In this document: in pieces, positions 6,858 to 14,394 of the stretch
How the letters are laid out: each line of letters opens with the position of its first letter
Numbering within the stretch: the stretch's first letter is position 1
Origin: an uncultured Planctomycetaceae bacterium
GTDB taxonomy: Bacteria; Planctomycetota; Planctomycetia; Pirellulales; Pirellulaceae
Assembly (NCBI GenBank): GCA_903927685.1
Contig: CAIYOB010000512.1
Coordinates: forward strand, 1 to 16,210
Length of the DNA: 16,210 nt
Reading direction: 5' to 3'
Position numbers and translations under genes: made by a program
Notes under the pieces: model-generated
What the model saw: the letters and a program-made list of their open reading frames with translations, nothing else
Databases searched by the model: none
Told to the model about the DNA's origin: nothing

Positions 6858-6885
6858 GCCGTCAGGGCGGCCGGATTCGACGAGC
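6858..6885. repeat. 28-bp direct repeat, second copy (3' end of the hydrolase gene)
   Basis: Identical over 28 bases to 6653-6680 in the kinase gene, with diverged similarity to 6896. It overlaps the stop codon and last codons of the minus-strand hydrolase. It therefore looks like a fragment of the receiver-domain code copied to, or left at, the far side of the hairpin element. Confidence 0.9.
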
Positions 6886-7772
6886 TACGGGTCAAGATAA
6901 CGCCGCGTCAGATCGCCGTAGGCGTCGATCCGCCGGTCGCGAAGGAACGGCCAGTGGGTGCGGGCGGTATCGACCAGGGCCAAGTCGCATTCGACCACCA
7001 GCAACGTTTCGTCGACGTGCGACGCGCGAGCCAGCACGTTGCCGTAGGGATCGGCGACAAAGGACGCGCCCCAGAACTGCAACGAGCCTTCGGAACCGAC
7101 ACGGTTGGGTGCCGCGACAAAGACTCCGTTGGCGATGGCGTGGCTGCGCATCATCGTCTCCCAGGCCGCATGCTGACTGGGCCCGCAGGTGTCTTTTTCC
7201 TCCGGCAGCCAGCCGATGGCGGTCGGATAAAACAGGATTTCGGCGCCGCGCAGGGCCGTCAGGCGGGCGGCCTCCGGAAACCACTGGTCCCAGCAGACGC
7301 AGACGCCGATCCGGCCCACGCGAGTCGCAAAACTGCGAAAGCCGAGATCGCCGGGTGTGAAGTAGAACTTCTCGTAATACAGCGGGTCGTCGGGGATGTG
7401 CATCTTGCGGTACAGTCCGCACAACGTGCCGTCGGCGTCCCAGACGGCCGCCGTGTTGTGGTACACGCCTGCCGCGCGGCGCTCGAACAGCGAGCCGACG
7501 AGCACGATGCCATGCCGGGCCGCGGCCTGCGCCAGGGCTTCGCTGGTCGGTCCCGGAATCGGCTCAGCCTCGGCAAAGCGGGCATGGTCTTCGCTCTGGC
7601 AGGGATATAGGCCGTGAAACAGCTCCTGCAGGCAGACCAGTTCTGCGCCCCGAGCCGCGGCCTCGGCGATGCGGTCCAGCGCCTTGGCGACGTTGTCCGG
7701 CTTCGAGTCCGTGCAGCACATCTGGACCAGGGCGACTGTCACGCGGCGGGGATGGTTTGTGGCGGTGCTCAT
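6885..7772 (-). CDS. aguB: Carbon-nitrogen hydrolase, N-carbamoylputrescine amidase type
   Basis: The gene encodes 295 residues from the ATG at 7772. It has the nitrilase-superfamily catalytic triad: Glu50 in LQELFHG, Lys123 in YRKMHIPDDP and Cys160 in CVCWDQWFPE. The segment YYEKFYFTPGD and the sequence GWLPEEKDTCGPSQHAAWETMMRSHAIANG are typical of N-carbamoylputrescine amidase, which hydrolyses N-carbamoylputrescine to putrescine, CO2 and ammonia in polyamine synthesis from arginine. The length is normal. It is the last gene of the six-gene run, 18 bp after yraN. The partner agmatine deiminase is not in this window, so the symbol is a family assignment. The last codons overlap a 28-bp repeat shared with the kinase gene, so the extreme C-terminus may be altered. 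Confidence 0.88.
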   Translation of the reverse strand: MSTATNHPRRVTVALVQMCCTDSKPDNVAKALDRIAEAAARGAELVCLQELFHGLYPCQSEDHARFAEAEPIPGPTSEALAQAAARHGIVLVGSLFERRAAGVYHNTAAVWDADGTLCGLYRKMHIPDDPLYYEKFYFTPGDLGFRSFATRVGRIGVCVCWDQWFPEAARLTALRGAEILFYPTAIGWLPEEKDTCGPSQHAAWETMMRSHAIANGVFVAAPNRVGSEGSLQFWGASFVADPYGNVLARASHVDETLLVVECDLALVDTARTHWPFLRDRRIDAYGDLTRRYLDP

Positions 7773-7790
7773 GGGCGGCAGTGTACCGGG

Positions 7791-8231
7791 TCAACTGAAC
7801 AGTTGCCATTGCCCGACGGCGGGGAAGGCGTTGACGTAATGCTCGATCACGGGCTCCCGTTCGTCGTCGGGCCACGTCACAGCGACGACGTCGAAGCGGG
7901 CGGGGTTTTCCAGTAGGTGGTGTTTCTTCAGATAGACCAGGGCCAATCGCGTCAGCCGCCGCTGCTTGTCCTCGTCCACCGCATCGGCCGGATGCCCGGC
8001 CTCGTGCGACCGCCGCGTCTTGACTTCGACAAACACGACCGTCCGCTGGTCGACCGCCACCAGATCGAGTTCGCCGTGCCGCATCCGGTCCGAGCGGGCG
8101 ACGATGATATAGCCCTTCTGCTCCAGGAACCTGGCCGCCGCAGCTTCACCCCGCTGCCCCAACGTCCGGGGCTTCGGGAGCCACTGGCCCAGCCCCCGGA
8201 CGCGCTGCGTCAACCACTGGACGGGATTCAT
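7791..8231 (-). CDS. yraN: YraN family protein (UPF0102, endonuclease-fold)
   Basis: The gene encodes 146 residues from the ATG at 8231, which overlaps the deoC stop as ATGA. It shows the UPF0102 signature: GQRGEAAAARFLEQKGY, then RHGELDLVAVD and VVFVEVKTRRS, which resembles the D-(E/V)xK core of the restriction-endonuclease-like fold, and VDEDKQRRLTRLALVYL. The family is widespread, probably nucleic-acid processing, with no settled function. The N-terminus is about 20 residues longer than the minimal family domain. The overlap with deoC indicates translational coupling rather than a shared biochemical role. Confidence 0.92.
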   Translation of the reverse strand: MNPVQWLTQRVRGLGQWLPKPRTLGQRGEAAAARFLEQKGYIIVARSDRMRHGELDLVAVDQRTVVFVEVKTRRSHEAGHPADAVDEDKQRRLTRLALVYLKKHHLLENPARFDVVAVTWPDDEREPVIEHYVNAFPAVGQWQLFS

Positions 8232-8920
8232 GCCGACCCCTGTTCCAGGCTCCGCCGGCAAGCCTCCAGCATTTCGATCGTCCGCGTCGCGCCGCACCGC
8301 GTCACGCCGACGGCCCGGACTTCCAGCAGGGCGGCGAACGTGCGGATCCCGCCCGCCGCCTTGACCTGGACGTGCGGCGGCGAATGCTGACGCATCAGCC
8401 GCAGGTCGTCCAGCGTCGCCCCGCCAGTGCCAAAGCCGGTCGAGGTCTTGACCCAATCGGCACTCAACTCGCCGCAGATCTGGCACAGCCGGATCTTGTG
8501 CTCGTCCTGCAGGTAACAGTTCTCGAAGATCACCTTGACCCTGGCGCCGGCCTGATGCGCCCGGGCCACGACGGCCGCGATGTCCTGGCGGACGTAATCC
8601 CAATCGCCGCTGAGCACCTTGCCGATGTTGGCCACCATGTCCAGTTCGATGCCGCCGTCGGCCAGGGCTTGTTCGGTTTCGGCCAGCTTGATCGCCGTCG
8701 CGTTGCCGCCGTGTGGAAAGCCGATGACCGTGCTCGGGGCGACCGCGCTGCCGGACAGCAGTGCGGCGCAGCGGCGCAGGTAATACGGCTTGATGCACAC
8801 CGACGCCACGTCGTACTGCAACGCAACCTGGCAGCCCTCCTCCAACTCCCGATCCGTCAGGACCGGATTCAGCAGCGAGTGGTCGATCATCTTGGCGATC
8901 TGCTCATACGTGTAATCCAT
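8228..8920 (-). CDS. deoC: Deoxyribose-phosphate aldolase
   Basis: The gene encodes 230 residues from the ATG at 8920, preceded by AGGAG. The class I aldolase residues are present: the Schiff-base lysine Lys158 in ADWVKTSTGFGTGG, the second lysine Lys187 in VQVKAAGGIR, and Asp94 in IELDMVANIG. The DHSLLNP start and VIGFPHGGN loop are also typical. The enzyme splits 2-deoxyribose 5-phosphate into acetaldehyde and glyceraldehyde 3-phosphate. It begins 40 bp after the ROK kinase stop and overlaps yraN by four bases. The usual deo partners (phosphopentomutase, thymidine phosphorylase) are not in view; its neighbours are a sugar dehydrogenase, isomerase and kinase, so a related sugar phosphate could be the real substrate. 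Confidence 0.95.
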   Translation of the reverse strand: MDYTYEQIAKMIDHSLLNPVLTDRELEEGCQVALQYDVASVCIKPYYLRRCAALLSGSAVAPSTVIGFPHGGNATAIKLAETEQALADGGIELDMVANIGKVLSGDWDYVRQDIAAVVARAHQAGARVKVIFENCYLQDEHKIRLCQICGELSADWVKTSTGFGTGGATLDDLRLMRQHSPPHVQVKAAGGIRTFAALLEVRAVGVTRCGATRTIEMLEACRRSLEQGSA

Positions 8921-8960
8921 AAATTGCTCCTAGCGAAGTCAGAAAGAGGGCTCAGCCCCA

Positions 8961-9920
8961 TCACGCGGACACGCCCCGGATCGCCAGGGCGACGGCGCCG
9001 ATCACGCCGGCCCGGTCGCCCAGCAGCGACGGTTCAATGCGCACGCCGTCGGTGGGGAACATGCCGATCCGCTCGCGGACGGTCGTGCGCACGGTATCGA
9101 ACAACAAGTCGCCGATGGCCGCCGCGCCGCCGCCCAGCACAACCAGGTCGGGATGCAGCGTGACCACGACGTTGGCGACGCCCAGGCCCAGGTACTCGGC
9201 CGCGCGGACGATGGCCTCGGCCACGCGGGCGTCGCCCTCCCGAGCGGCCTGAGCCATCGTTTTCGGATTGACTTGCCCCGCCTCGCCGTGGACGATTTCG
9301 TACAGCTTCGGCGCCTGGCCGCTCAGCAGCAGCCGGACGCCTTCCGCGGCGATCGCCGACGCGCTGGCCAAGGCCTCCAGGCAGCCGCGGTTGCCGCAGC
9401 CGCAGCGGGGGCCGTCGGGCAGGAGCGTCTGATGCCCTAATTCGCCGGCCGCTCCCAGCGGCCCGAGCCGCAGTCTGCCGTCGACCACGACCCCGCCGCC
9501 GATGCCGGTGCCGATCGCAAAAAAGGCCAGCGTGTTCGCCTGCCGGCCGCGGCCGAACATCAGTTCGCCCAAGGTCGCCGTCCGGACGTCGTTCAACAGG
9601 TGCACGGGACAGCCGATGTGCGCGGCCAGCGTGTCGCGGACGGGCACGTCGCGCCAGTGGGTGGGCAGATTCGGCAAGAACTTGGTTGTGCCCGTCGCAA
9701 GATCCAGCAGGCCCGGCACGCCGACGCCGCACGCCACGGGGCGCTGACCGGCGGCGTCCGCCAGCGCGTCCACCAACTGGGCCATCCGTGCCAGGACGCC
9801 CGTCGGACCTTCGTGCGACTGGGTCGGCACGCTCCGTTCCACCACGATCCGGCCATCGGCCCCCGCCAGCGCCGCGTGCAGGTTGGTGCCGCCCAAGTCG
9901 ATGCCGACATACAGGTCCAT
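8961..9920 (-). CDS. ROK family sugar kinase (glucokinase-like)
   Basis: The gene encodes 319 residues. I chose the ATG at 9920 because the protein then starts MDLYVGIDLGGTN, with the phosphate-binding DLGGTN at residues 8-13. The catalytic base is Asp111 in LLNDVR, the second ATP motif is AIGTGIGGG (136-143), and the ROK zinc site is formed by His163 with CGCGNRGC (173-180). ROK kinases phosphorylate glucose, fructose, allose, N-acetyl sugars and similar hexoses; glucokinase is the default, but the family is promiscuous and the context suggests a sugar made by the adjacent dehydrogenase and isomerase. There is no helix-turn-helix, so it is an enzyme, not a ROK repressor. It begins 49 bp after the isomerase-like gene. 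Confidence 0.93.
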   Translation of the reverse strand: MDLYVGIDLGGTNLHAALAGADGRIVVERSVPTQSHEGPTGVLARMAQLVDALADAAGQRPVACGVGVPGLLDLATGTTKFLPNLPTHWRDVPVRDTLAAHIGCPVHLLNDVRTATLGELMFGRGRQANTLAFFAIGTGIGGGVVVDGRLRLGPLGAAGELGHQTLLPDGPRCGCGNRGCLEALASASAIAAEGVRLLLSGQAPKLYEIVHGEAGQVNPKTMAQAAREGDARVAEAIVRAAEYLGLGVANVVVTLHPDLVVLGGGAAAIGDLLFDTVRTTVRERIGMFPTDGVRIEPSLLGDRAGVIGAVALAIRGVSA

Positions 9921-9969
9921 CGTTCGGTTCCGTGTCGCGATGGGTTGACGAAGCAAAATGCGGTGCCAG

Positions 9970-10890
9970 TCACCGCGCCGCAACATACTGCCGCAAGTAT
10001 TGAGCGCTCTGCCGCAACGCCCGGCGGCGGGCGTCTAAATCCGCCTCGAACGCCCGGTCCTCGACTTCGACGCATACAGGCCCCTGGTAGCCGATATCCG
10101 TCAAGACGGAAAAGAACCGGTTCCACGGCACGTCGCCCAGCCCGGGCAGCTTGGGCCGATGGAACTCCAGCGGCGTGGCCAGGATGCCTACGTCGTCCAG
10201 ACGCTCCCGCTCGACCTTGGCGTCCTTGGCGTGGACGTGAAAGATCCGGTCGCGGAACTCGCTCAGCGGCCGCACACAGTCGATGTGCTGCCAGATCAGG
10301 TGCGAGGGGTCGTAGTTCAAGCCGAACCAGGAACTGGGAATGTCCGCGAACATCCGCCGCCAGATGGCCGGGCAATAGGCCAGATTCTTGCCGCCCGGCC
10401 ATTCGTCCCGCGTGTACAGCATCGGGCAATTCTCGATGGCGATGCGGACCCCTTGCGTTTCCGCCAACTCAACCAGCGGCCGCCAGACTTCCAGAAACCG
10501 CGGCCAGTTGTCGTCGACGGACTTCGTCCAGTCGCGGCCGATGAACGTGTTCACGACGCCGACCCCCAGCAGCCGCGCGGCGGCGAGCACCTTGCGGAGA
10601 TGCTCCAGGCACACGCGGGCCTCGGCCGGGTCGGGACTCAGCAGGTTGGGATAGTAGCCCAAACCGCTGATCGCCACGCCAGCGGCGGCTGTCTGCTCCA
10701 AGATCCGGGCCGCCGCGTTTTCATCCAGGCCATCGACGTCGATGTGCGTCACTCCCGCGTACCGCCGCTCGGCCTTGCCGCGCGGCCAGCACATCAGCTC
10801 GACGCACGAGTAGCCATCCTCCGCCGCCAGTCGCAGCACCTCCGGCAGGGACAGCTCGGGCACAATGGCGCTGACAAAACCGAGTTGCAT
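9970..10890 (-). CDS. Sugar phosphate isomerase/epimerase-like TIM-barrel protein
   Basis: The gene encodes 306 residues. I prefer the ATG at 10890 ([12 protein letters not shown]) over the one at 10905, because GGAG lies seven bases before it while the upstream ATG directly abuts its purine run. The xylose isomerase-like (AP endonuclease 2) barrel residues are present: Glu153 in IAIENC, Asp194 with His197 in LNYDPSHL, His220 in FHVHAKD and Glu275 in VCVEVED, which together form the usual divalent-metal site. Relatives include inosose isomerase, hydroxypyruvate isomerase, tagatose or allulose 3-epimerase and inosose dehydratase. No export signal is present. It starts 24 bp after the upstream dehydrogenase stop, and such pairs commonly act together on keto-sugars or keto-inositols. 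Confidence 0.9.
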   Translation of the reverse strand: MQLGFVSAIVPELSLPEVLRLAAEDGYSCVELMCWPRGKAERRYAGVTHIDVDGLDENAAARILEQTAAAGVAISGLGYYPNLLSPDPAEARVCLEHLRKVLAAARLLGVGVVNTFIGRDWTKSVDDNWPRFLEVWRPLVELAETQGVRIAIENCPMLYTRDEWPGGKNLAYCPAIWRRMFADIPSSWFGLNYDPSHLIWQHIDCVRPLSEFRDRIFHVHAKDAKVERERLDDVGILATPLEFHRPKLPGLGDVPWNRFFSVLTDIGYQGPVCVEVEDRAFEADLDARRRALRQSAQYLRQYVAAR

Positions 10891-10914
10891 GGCGTCGCTC
10901 CGCATCTTCCAGGG

Positions 10915-12066
10915 CTAGTTGCCGACCGAGACCCACTGGCGCTGGCGGTGGCTGGCCAGGATCGCTTCGCACAACACAATTTCGCGATGCCCGTCGGCGA
11001 ACGTGGGAAACGTTGCCGGAGCACGGAAGTCGCCTTGGCGGATGTAATTGTAGAAACTGCGGAAGCACTGCTTGAAGGTATCCGGAAAGCCTTCGTTGTG
11101 TCCGCCTGGAAAGCTGATGTAAGGCCGCACGGCGCTGGCGACCAGGGAGGGATCGCGGATCAGCAGTTCGTTCGCCCGTTCGCGGTGGCCGATCCACAAC
11201 TCGTTCGGCTGTTCGCTGTTCCAGGCGACCGCGCCGCCGGAGCCCGCCAGCTCGAGCCGCAGACAGTTCTTGCGTCCTGCGGTCACCTGGGAAACGTGCA
11301 GGCACCCGCGGCCGCCGCCGGCGAACTGCAGCAGAATGCAGCCGGAATCCTCGGTCTTGATGTCGACCGGCTCGGTTGCGACCGGCTTGCCCGTCTTGCC
11401 GGAAAACGTCTCGACTTCTCCCCGCGGGCGCTGCCGCACGGGATGAACGGTCGCCAAGTCGGCACACACCGCCGCGACCTCCAGTCCGGTGATCGAGTGG
11501 ATCAGGTCCAGCCAGTGCGTGCCGATGTCCGCCACCGCCCGCAGTTCGCCGCCCTCTTCCGCCAACACCCGCCAGTTGTAGTCCGTCGGATAGAACAGCC
11601 AATCCTGGACGTAGCTGCCGCAGACCGAGAACACTCGGCCCAACTCCCCGTTGCGGATCATCTCGCGCATCTGCAGGCACAGCGGGTAGTAGCGAATGTT
11701 GTAATTCACGCCGGCGGCCAGCCCCGTTTTGGCGGCCAGTGCGACCAACTCGGCCGATTCCTGCGAGTTCATGGCCAGCGGCTTTTCGCACAGCACGTGC
11801 TTGCCCGCGTTCAAGGCTTGCCGCGCCAGGGCAAAATGCAGCCGGTTGGGTGTGGCGATGTGCACGGCGGTTACGGCCGTATCGCCCAGGATTTCTTCGA
11901 AGCTGCGGTAGGCCCGGGGCAGTCCCAGGTTGGCCGCCGCCGTGTTCGATTCGTCGTCCGACACGCCCAGGATGCCCGTCACGGTCACGCCCGCGCGCCG
12001 CAAGCCTTCGACATGCACCGGTCCGATAAAGCCAGCGCCGACCACGGCGACTCCGATGTCCTTCAT
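10915..12066 (-). CDS. Cytoplasmic Gfo/Idh/MocA family sugar or inositol dehydrogenase
   Basis: The gene encodes 383 residues from the ATG at 12066, preceded by GGGAG seven bases upstream. The NAD(P)-binding motif is GAGFIG (10-15), followed by ATPNRLHF (71-78), CEKP (93-96) with the catalytic lysine, and [11 protein letters not shown] (179-189), where Asp180 and His184 fit the DxxxH motif of the substrate site. Unlike the paralogue at 3386-4750 it lacks a Tat signal and should be cytoplasmic. It is the first gene of the six-gene run and probably oxidises a sugar or polyol to a keto derivative for the next enzyme. The exact substrate cannot be named. Confidence 0.93.
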   Translation of the reverse strand: MKDIGVAVVGAGFIGPVHVEGLRRAGVTVTGILGVSDDESNTAAANLGLPRAYRSFEEILGDTAVTAVHIATPNRLHFALARQALNAGKHVLCEKPLAMNSQESAELVALAAKTGLAAGVNYNIRYYPLCLQMREMIRNGELGRVFSVCGSYVQDWLFYPTDYNWRVLAEEGGELRAVADIGTHWLDLIHSITGLEVAAVCADLATVHPVRQRPRGEVETFSGKTGKPVATEPVDIKTEDSGCILLQFAGGGRGCLHVSQVTAGRKNCLRLELAGSGGAVAWNSEQPNELWIGHRERANELLIRDPSLVASAVRPYISFPGGHNEGFPDTFKQCFRSFYNYIRQGDFRAPATFPTFADGHREIVLCEAILASHRQRQWVSVGN

Positions 12067-12260
12067 CCCAGATCTCCCTTGTTCTTGAGCCAATTCATTG
12101 TCGTCCGGCGTGCGATCGCCGACAGGCCCTGCCCCTGCGGTCTCACGAGAGCCAGCGTTCTGCAGCGGATTGCCTGCTATTCAAACGCACGCCCTCGGGT
12201 TCGGCAAGCGGGGAGGCGAGTTCCCCTATTTCGTGAACGATGGTAGAAGTCCCGAAACGA

Positions 12261-12297
12261 GAAGACCCGCGTTTCCCCAGGGAAAACGCGGGTCTTC
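12261..12297. terminator. Strong hairpin, probable terminator of tRNA-Glu
   Basis: GAAGACCCGCGTTT (12261-12274) pairs with AAACGCGGGTCTTC (12284-12297), with a short loop containing CCCCAGGG that can extend the stem. It lies 17 bases past the 3' end of the minus-strand tRNA gene and before the operon start at 12066. On the minus strand the hairpin is followed by TCGTTTC, a modest T-rich tail. Confidence 0.75.
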
Positions 12298-12313
12298 GTT
12301 AGCTCTCGGAAAG

Positions 12314-12386
12314 TGACCCCGACGGGACTCGAACCCGTGTTGCCGCCGTGAAAGGGCGGTGTCCTAGACCGCTAGACGACGGGGCC
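12314..12386 (-). tRNA. trnE: tRNA-Glu, anticodon TTC
   Basis: The 73-nt cloverleaf folds fully. The acceptor stem pairs GGCCCCG with CGGGGTC, with one G-T pair, and the discriminator base is A. The anticodon arm is CCGCC-CTTTCAC-GGCGG with the anticodon TTC complementary to 12350-12352, and the T arm contains GGTTCGAATCC. It is close to bacterial tRNA-Glu sequences I know. CCA is not encoded. It supplies glutamate for translation and, in most bacteria, for tetrapyrrole synthesis. Confidence 0.98.
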
Positions 12387-12431
12387 TGATGGCGCTCAAC
12401 CGAAATCGTATCCGGCCGAAACAGCTTGGGT

Positions 12432-12460
12432 ATTAAAAGGGCCGGACAGGGAATCGTCAA
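12432..12460 (-). promoter_or_regulatory. Promoter of tRNA-Glu
   Basis: On the minus strand TTGACG (12460-12455) and TTTAAT (12437-12432) each match the sigma-70 consensus at five of six positions, with the ideal 17-base spacer. Transcription would start about 39 bases before the tRNA. This is the best promoter match in the window. Confidence 0.7.
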
Positions 12461-12572
12461 GTGGCGTATGACAATTCTGAGCAAAAAGCAGTGTTCGCGG
12501 CGGATTGCGAGGAGGGAAAGCGAATCCGGTGTGGGCGGGCCTCATGCTTGTGGAAAGAACTCGCGGACTGAA

Positions 12573-12797
12573 TCACCCTTCCGCGGTGGCCGGACGCGAC
12601 TCGACGGCACCCGGTTTGTCCAGTTCGGCCGCTTCGTTCCGCTTAATCGCTTCGTAGACCTCGCGGCGGTGGACCGGAACCTCCTTGGGAGCTTCGACAC
12701 CCAGCCGTACCTTGTCCCCACGGATTTCCACGACCACGATCGTGATCTCGTTGTTAATGACGATGCTCTCGTTCTTCTTCCGCGACAGGACCAACAT
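12573..12797 (-). CDS. csrA: Carbon storage regulator CsrA
   Basis: The gene encodes 74 residues from the ATG at 12797, preceded by AAGGA at good spacing. The sequence MLVLSRKKNESIVINNEITIVVVEIRGDKVRLGVEAPKEVPVHRREVYEAI is a complete CsrA, including Arg6, the RLGVEAP strand and HRREVY that form the RNA-binding surface of the dimer. CsrA binds GGA motifs in mRNA leaders and controls translation and stability, often of carbon metabolism, motility or envelope genes. The C-terminal extension past residue 55 is polar and disordered-looking. It stands alone, divergent from the complex I cluster, with a candidate promoter at 12849-12877. Confidence 0.97.
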   Translation of the reverse strand: MLVLSRKKNESIVINNEITIVVVEIRGDKVRLGVEAPKEVPVHRREVYEAIKRNEAAELDKPGAVESRPATAEG

Positions 12798-12831
12798 GGT
12801 GCCATTCCTTTGCCCGGTTCCTCGACTCACC

Positions 12832-12843
12832 TAACGGCCGTTA
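12832..12843. promoter_or_regulatory. Perfect 12-bp palindrome at the presumed csrA transcription start
   Basis: TAACGGCCGTTA is its own reverse complement. It lies just downstream of the candidate -10 box (12849-12854), so a bound protein would block transcription initiation at csrA. The role is inferred from position. Confidence 0.35.
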
Positions 12844-12848
12844 CTGGA

Positions 12849-12877
12849 ATTATTTACGTCCAACGACTCTGCGGCAA
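12849..12877 (-). promoter_or_regulatory. Candidate promoter of csrA
   Basis: On the minus strand TTGCCG (12877-12872), a 17-base spacer and AATAAT (12854-12849) match the -35 and -10 consensus at three and five positions. The leader to the csrA ATG would be about 45 bases. Confidence 0.45.
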
Positions 12878-13104
12878 ACCTCGCCAATCGTGTTTCGGGG
12901 CCTTTTCACTAAACTGTCAGGCGGTCGGCGGAACTCCGCTCATTCCACTGTACGTGATTAAGCTGGGCAGTCAAGCGAGACTAGGCAAACACTTGAATAT
13001 TTCGCCCTGGCAAATCGTGGAATTCGGCATACCATCATTACGAACGGAACGTCCGAGCGGTTCGGGGCCGCGGCCCAGTTTTTGCTTCACGCACGTGCGC
13101 CACC

Positions 13105-13133
13105 TTTGCGGCTTGACACAAGGACCTTATAAT
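13105..13133 (+). promoter_or_regulatory. Candidate promoter of the complex I cluster
   Basis: A perfect TATAAT lies at 13128-13133. With a 16-17 base spacer the -35 would be the poor TTTGCG/TTGCGG at 13105-13111. A perfect TTGACA at 13113-13118 is only nine bases away and cannot pair with it. The leader to nuoI would be about 58 bases. Initiation here is plausible and may need an activator because of the weak -35. Confidence 0.5.
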
Positions 13134-13197
13134 ACCCGTCAGCGACGCCATCGTCGTGACTTCAAGTTATTGCAATTCAACAACTTAGGGATCTTCC

Positions 13198-13725
13198 ATG
13201 TTCGGCTGGCTGCGGAATATCGGAATGACGGTCTGGACCGTGGCGAAGGGCCTGTGGGTAACGCTTCGTTACTGGTTGATTACGTATCGAAGCAACCGCG
13301 GTACGTTTACCGACCAATACGCGTATCCCGAGAAGCCGGTCCCTGTCGCCGCCCGCTATCGCGGTTTTCACCGCTACGACCTGACCACGTGCATCGCGTG
13401 TGAGGCGTGTGCCAAGGCGTGCCCCGTCGACTGTATTTATATTGGCAAGGAGCGGGTCACGAAGGGAAAGGGGTTTCGGATCACGGGATTCGCCATCGAT
13501 TATTCGAAGTGCATGTTCTGCGCTCTGTGTGTCGAACCGTGTCCGGTGGACTGTATTTTCATGGGATCCACGCATGACTTGAGCTGCTTCAGCCGGGACG
13601 GCTGCATCGTCGATTTCTCGCGTCTGCCCCTGGATATCGCCTGGGGCCGGACGACGTTGAATCCAACCGCGGTCGCCCAGTCGAAGGTCGTGACCGAGCC
13701 GGTGCATGGGGGCCCGAATTCCTGA
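13198..13725 (+). CDS. nuoI: NADH-quinone oxidoreductase subunit I (complex I 2x[4Fe-4S] ferredoxin subunit)
   Basis: The gene encodes 175 residues from the ATG at 13198, preceded by AGGGA. Two complete [4Fe-4S] motifs are present: C65xxC68xxC71xxxC75 followed by PVDCI, and C105xxC108xxC111xxxC115 followed by PVDCI. They bind clusters N6a and N6b, which pass electrons from the NADH arm towards cluster N2 and quinone. The N-terminal amphipathic part ([14 protein letters not shown]) fits the segment that rests on the membrane arm. The length is normal. It is the first gene of this cluster, whereas in the classical nuoA-N order nuoI is ninth. The C-terminal tail past residue 150 is longer and less conserved. 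Confidence 0.96.
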   Translation: MFGWLRNIGMTVWTVAKGLWVTLRYWLITYRSNRGTFTDQYAYPEKPVPVAARYRGFHRYDLTTCIACEACAKACPVDCIYIGKERVTKGKGFRITGFAIDYSKCMFCALCVEPCPVDCIFMGSTHDLSCFSRDGCIVDFSRLPLDIAWGRTTLNPTAVAQSKVVTEPVHGGPNS

Positions 13726-13753
13726 GGAAAACGCGAGTGGGAGTGGTGTTGCG

Positions 13754-14224
13754 ATGACACGAGGGCAGGAGCGAACAACTCGGACCTTTACCGTCGAGCA
13801 AGCGAACGCCATGTTGCCTCTGGTGCGTGCGATCACCAAAGACCTGATGGGACTGGCGCGTGACTTGACAGAGCGACGGCAGCGGTGGGCGGGGCTCGTG
13901 AACGGCCGGAACCTGCGGCCCGGAGATCCGTATGCCGACGAGTTGCTGGACAGCAAGCAGGGCATCGATCGGGACTTGGAACGGCTGCAGGGGTTCGTTG
14001 ACGAGTTGTTGGAACTGGGGGTTGAGCCCAAGAACCTGGAGGAAGGGTTAATCGACTTTCCGTCTCGATTCCAGGGCTCACCCGTGTACTTATGCTGGAA
14101 GTACGGCGAGCGCGAGCTGTTGTACTACCACGATCGGGATTCCGGATTCGCGGGCCGAAAGCCCCTGCCAGCAGATTTTGGGGCCGAAGTGAACGAAGAG
14201 GAGTGGGAGCAGTCCTGCGTGTGA
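13754..14224 (+). CDS. DUF2203 family protein
   Basis: The gene encodes 156 residues. I chose the ATG at 13754, 28 bp after nuoI; an earlier ATG at 13706 overlaps nuoI and lacks a ribosome site. The family pattern is clear: TRTFTVEQANAMLPLVRAI near the N-terminus, a helical middle (LERLQGFVDELLELGVEPKNLEEGLIDFPS), and the conserved VYLCWKYGERELLYYHDRDSGFAGRKPL near the end. No function is established for DUF2203. It has no signal, membrane segment or cofactor motif other than one conserved Cys in LCWK. Its position inside the complex I cluster, between nuoI and nuoA, suggests co-expression and possibly an accessory or assembly role, which is an inference. Confidence 0.92.
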   Translation: MTRGQERTTRTFTVEQANAMLPLVRAITKDLMGLARDLTERRQRWAGLVNGRNLRPGDPYADELLDSKQGIDRDLERLQGFVDELLELGVEPKNLEEGLIDFPSRFQGSPVYLCWKYGERELLYYHDRDSGFAGRKPLPADFGAEVNEEEWEQSCV

Positions 14225-14298
14225 TGGCTCGGCCCGCGGTCGTCGGCAAGTGTCGCCTCGGCCGGGCAACGATTCGACAGTAACGATTCACCGGGCGG

Positions 14299-14326
14299 TT
14301 GTCGCCGGAGGGCGTTGTGGTAAACT
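14299..14326 (+). promoter_or_regulatory. Candidate internal promoter before nuoA
   Basis: TTGTCG (14299-14304) and TAAACT (14321-14326) are separated by 16 bases and each match the consensus at four positions. They lie in the 170-base gap between the DUF2203 gene and nuoA, the only sizeable gap inside the cluster, so nuoA onward may have a second start. Confidence 0.3.
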
Positions 14327-14394
14327 CTTCGCTCTGCAGTCGGTTTTTCAGCGTTCATTCGCGCGGCATCGCGGTATTCCAATCGAGGTAAGTC

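Larger units (their letters stand above)
12844..13197. other. Divergent intergenic region between csrA and nuoI
   Basis: About 350 bases without a supportable gene, visibly less GC-rich than the flanking genes. It contains the csrA promoter candidate at its left end and the nuoI promoter candidate near 13105-13133. A frame open across it into nuoI lacks coding features. Confidence 0.6.

Noticed and set aside
4904..6895. A minus-strand open frame of 663 codons opposite the histidine kinase
   Set aside because: It covers the kinase gene in antisense and runs through the hairpin element; no start signal or family motif is visible.
10159..12246. A plus-strand open frame of 695 codons opposite the dehydrogenase and isomerase genes
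   Set aside because: It is antisense to two clear enzyme genes with family motifs; long antisense frames are expected in GC-rich coding DNA, and its translation shows no domain.
13113..13133. TTGACA and TATAAT as one consensus promoter before nuoI
   Set aside because: The spacer is only nine bases, too short for sigma-70; only the -10 box was kept, with a weaker -35 further upstream.
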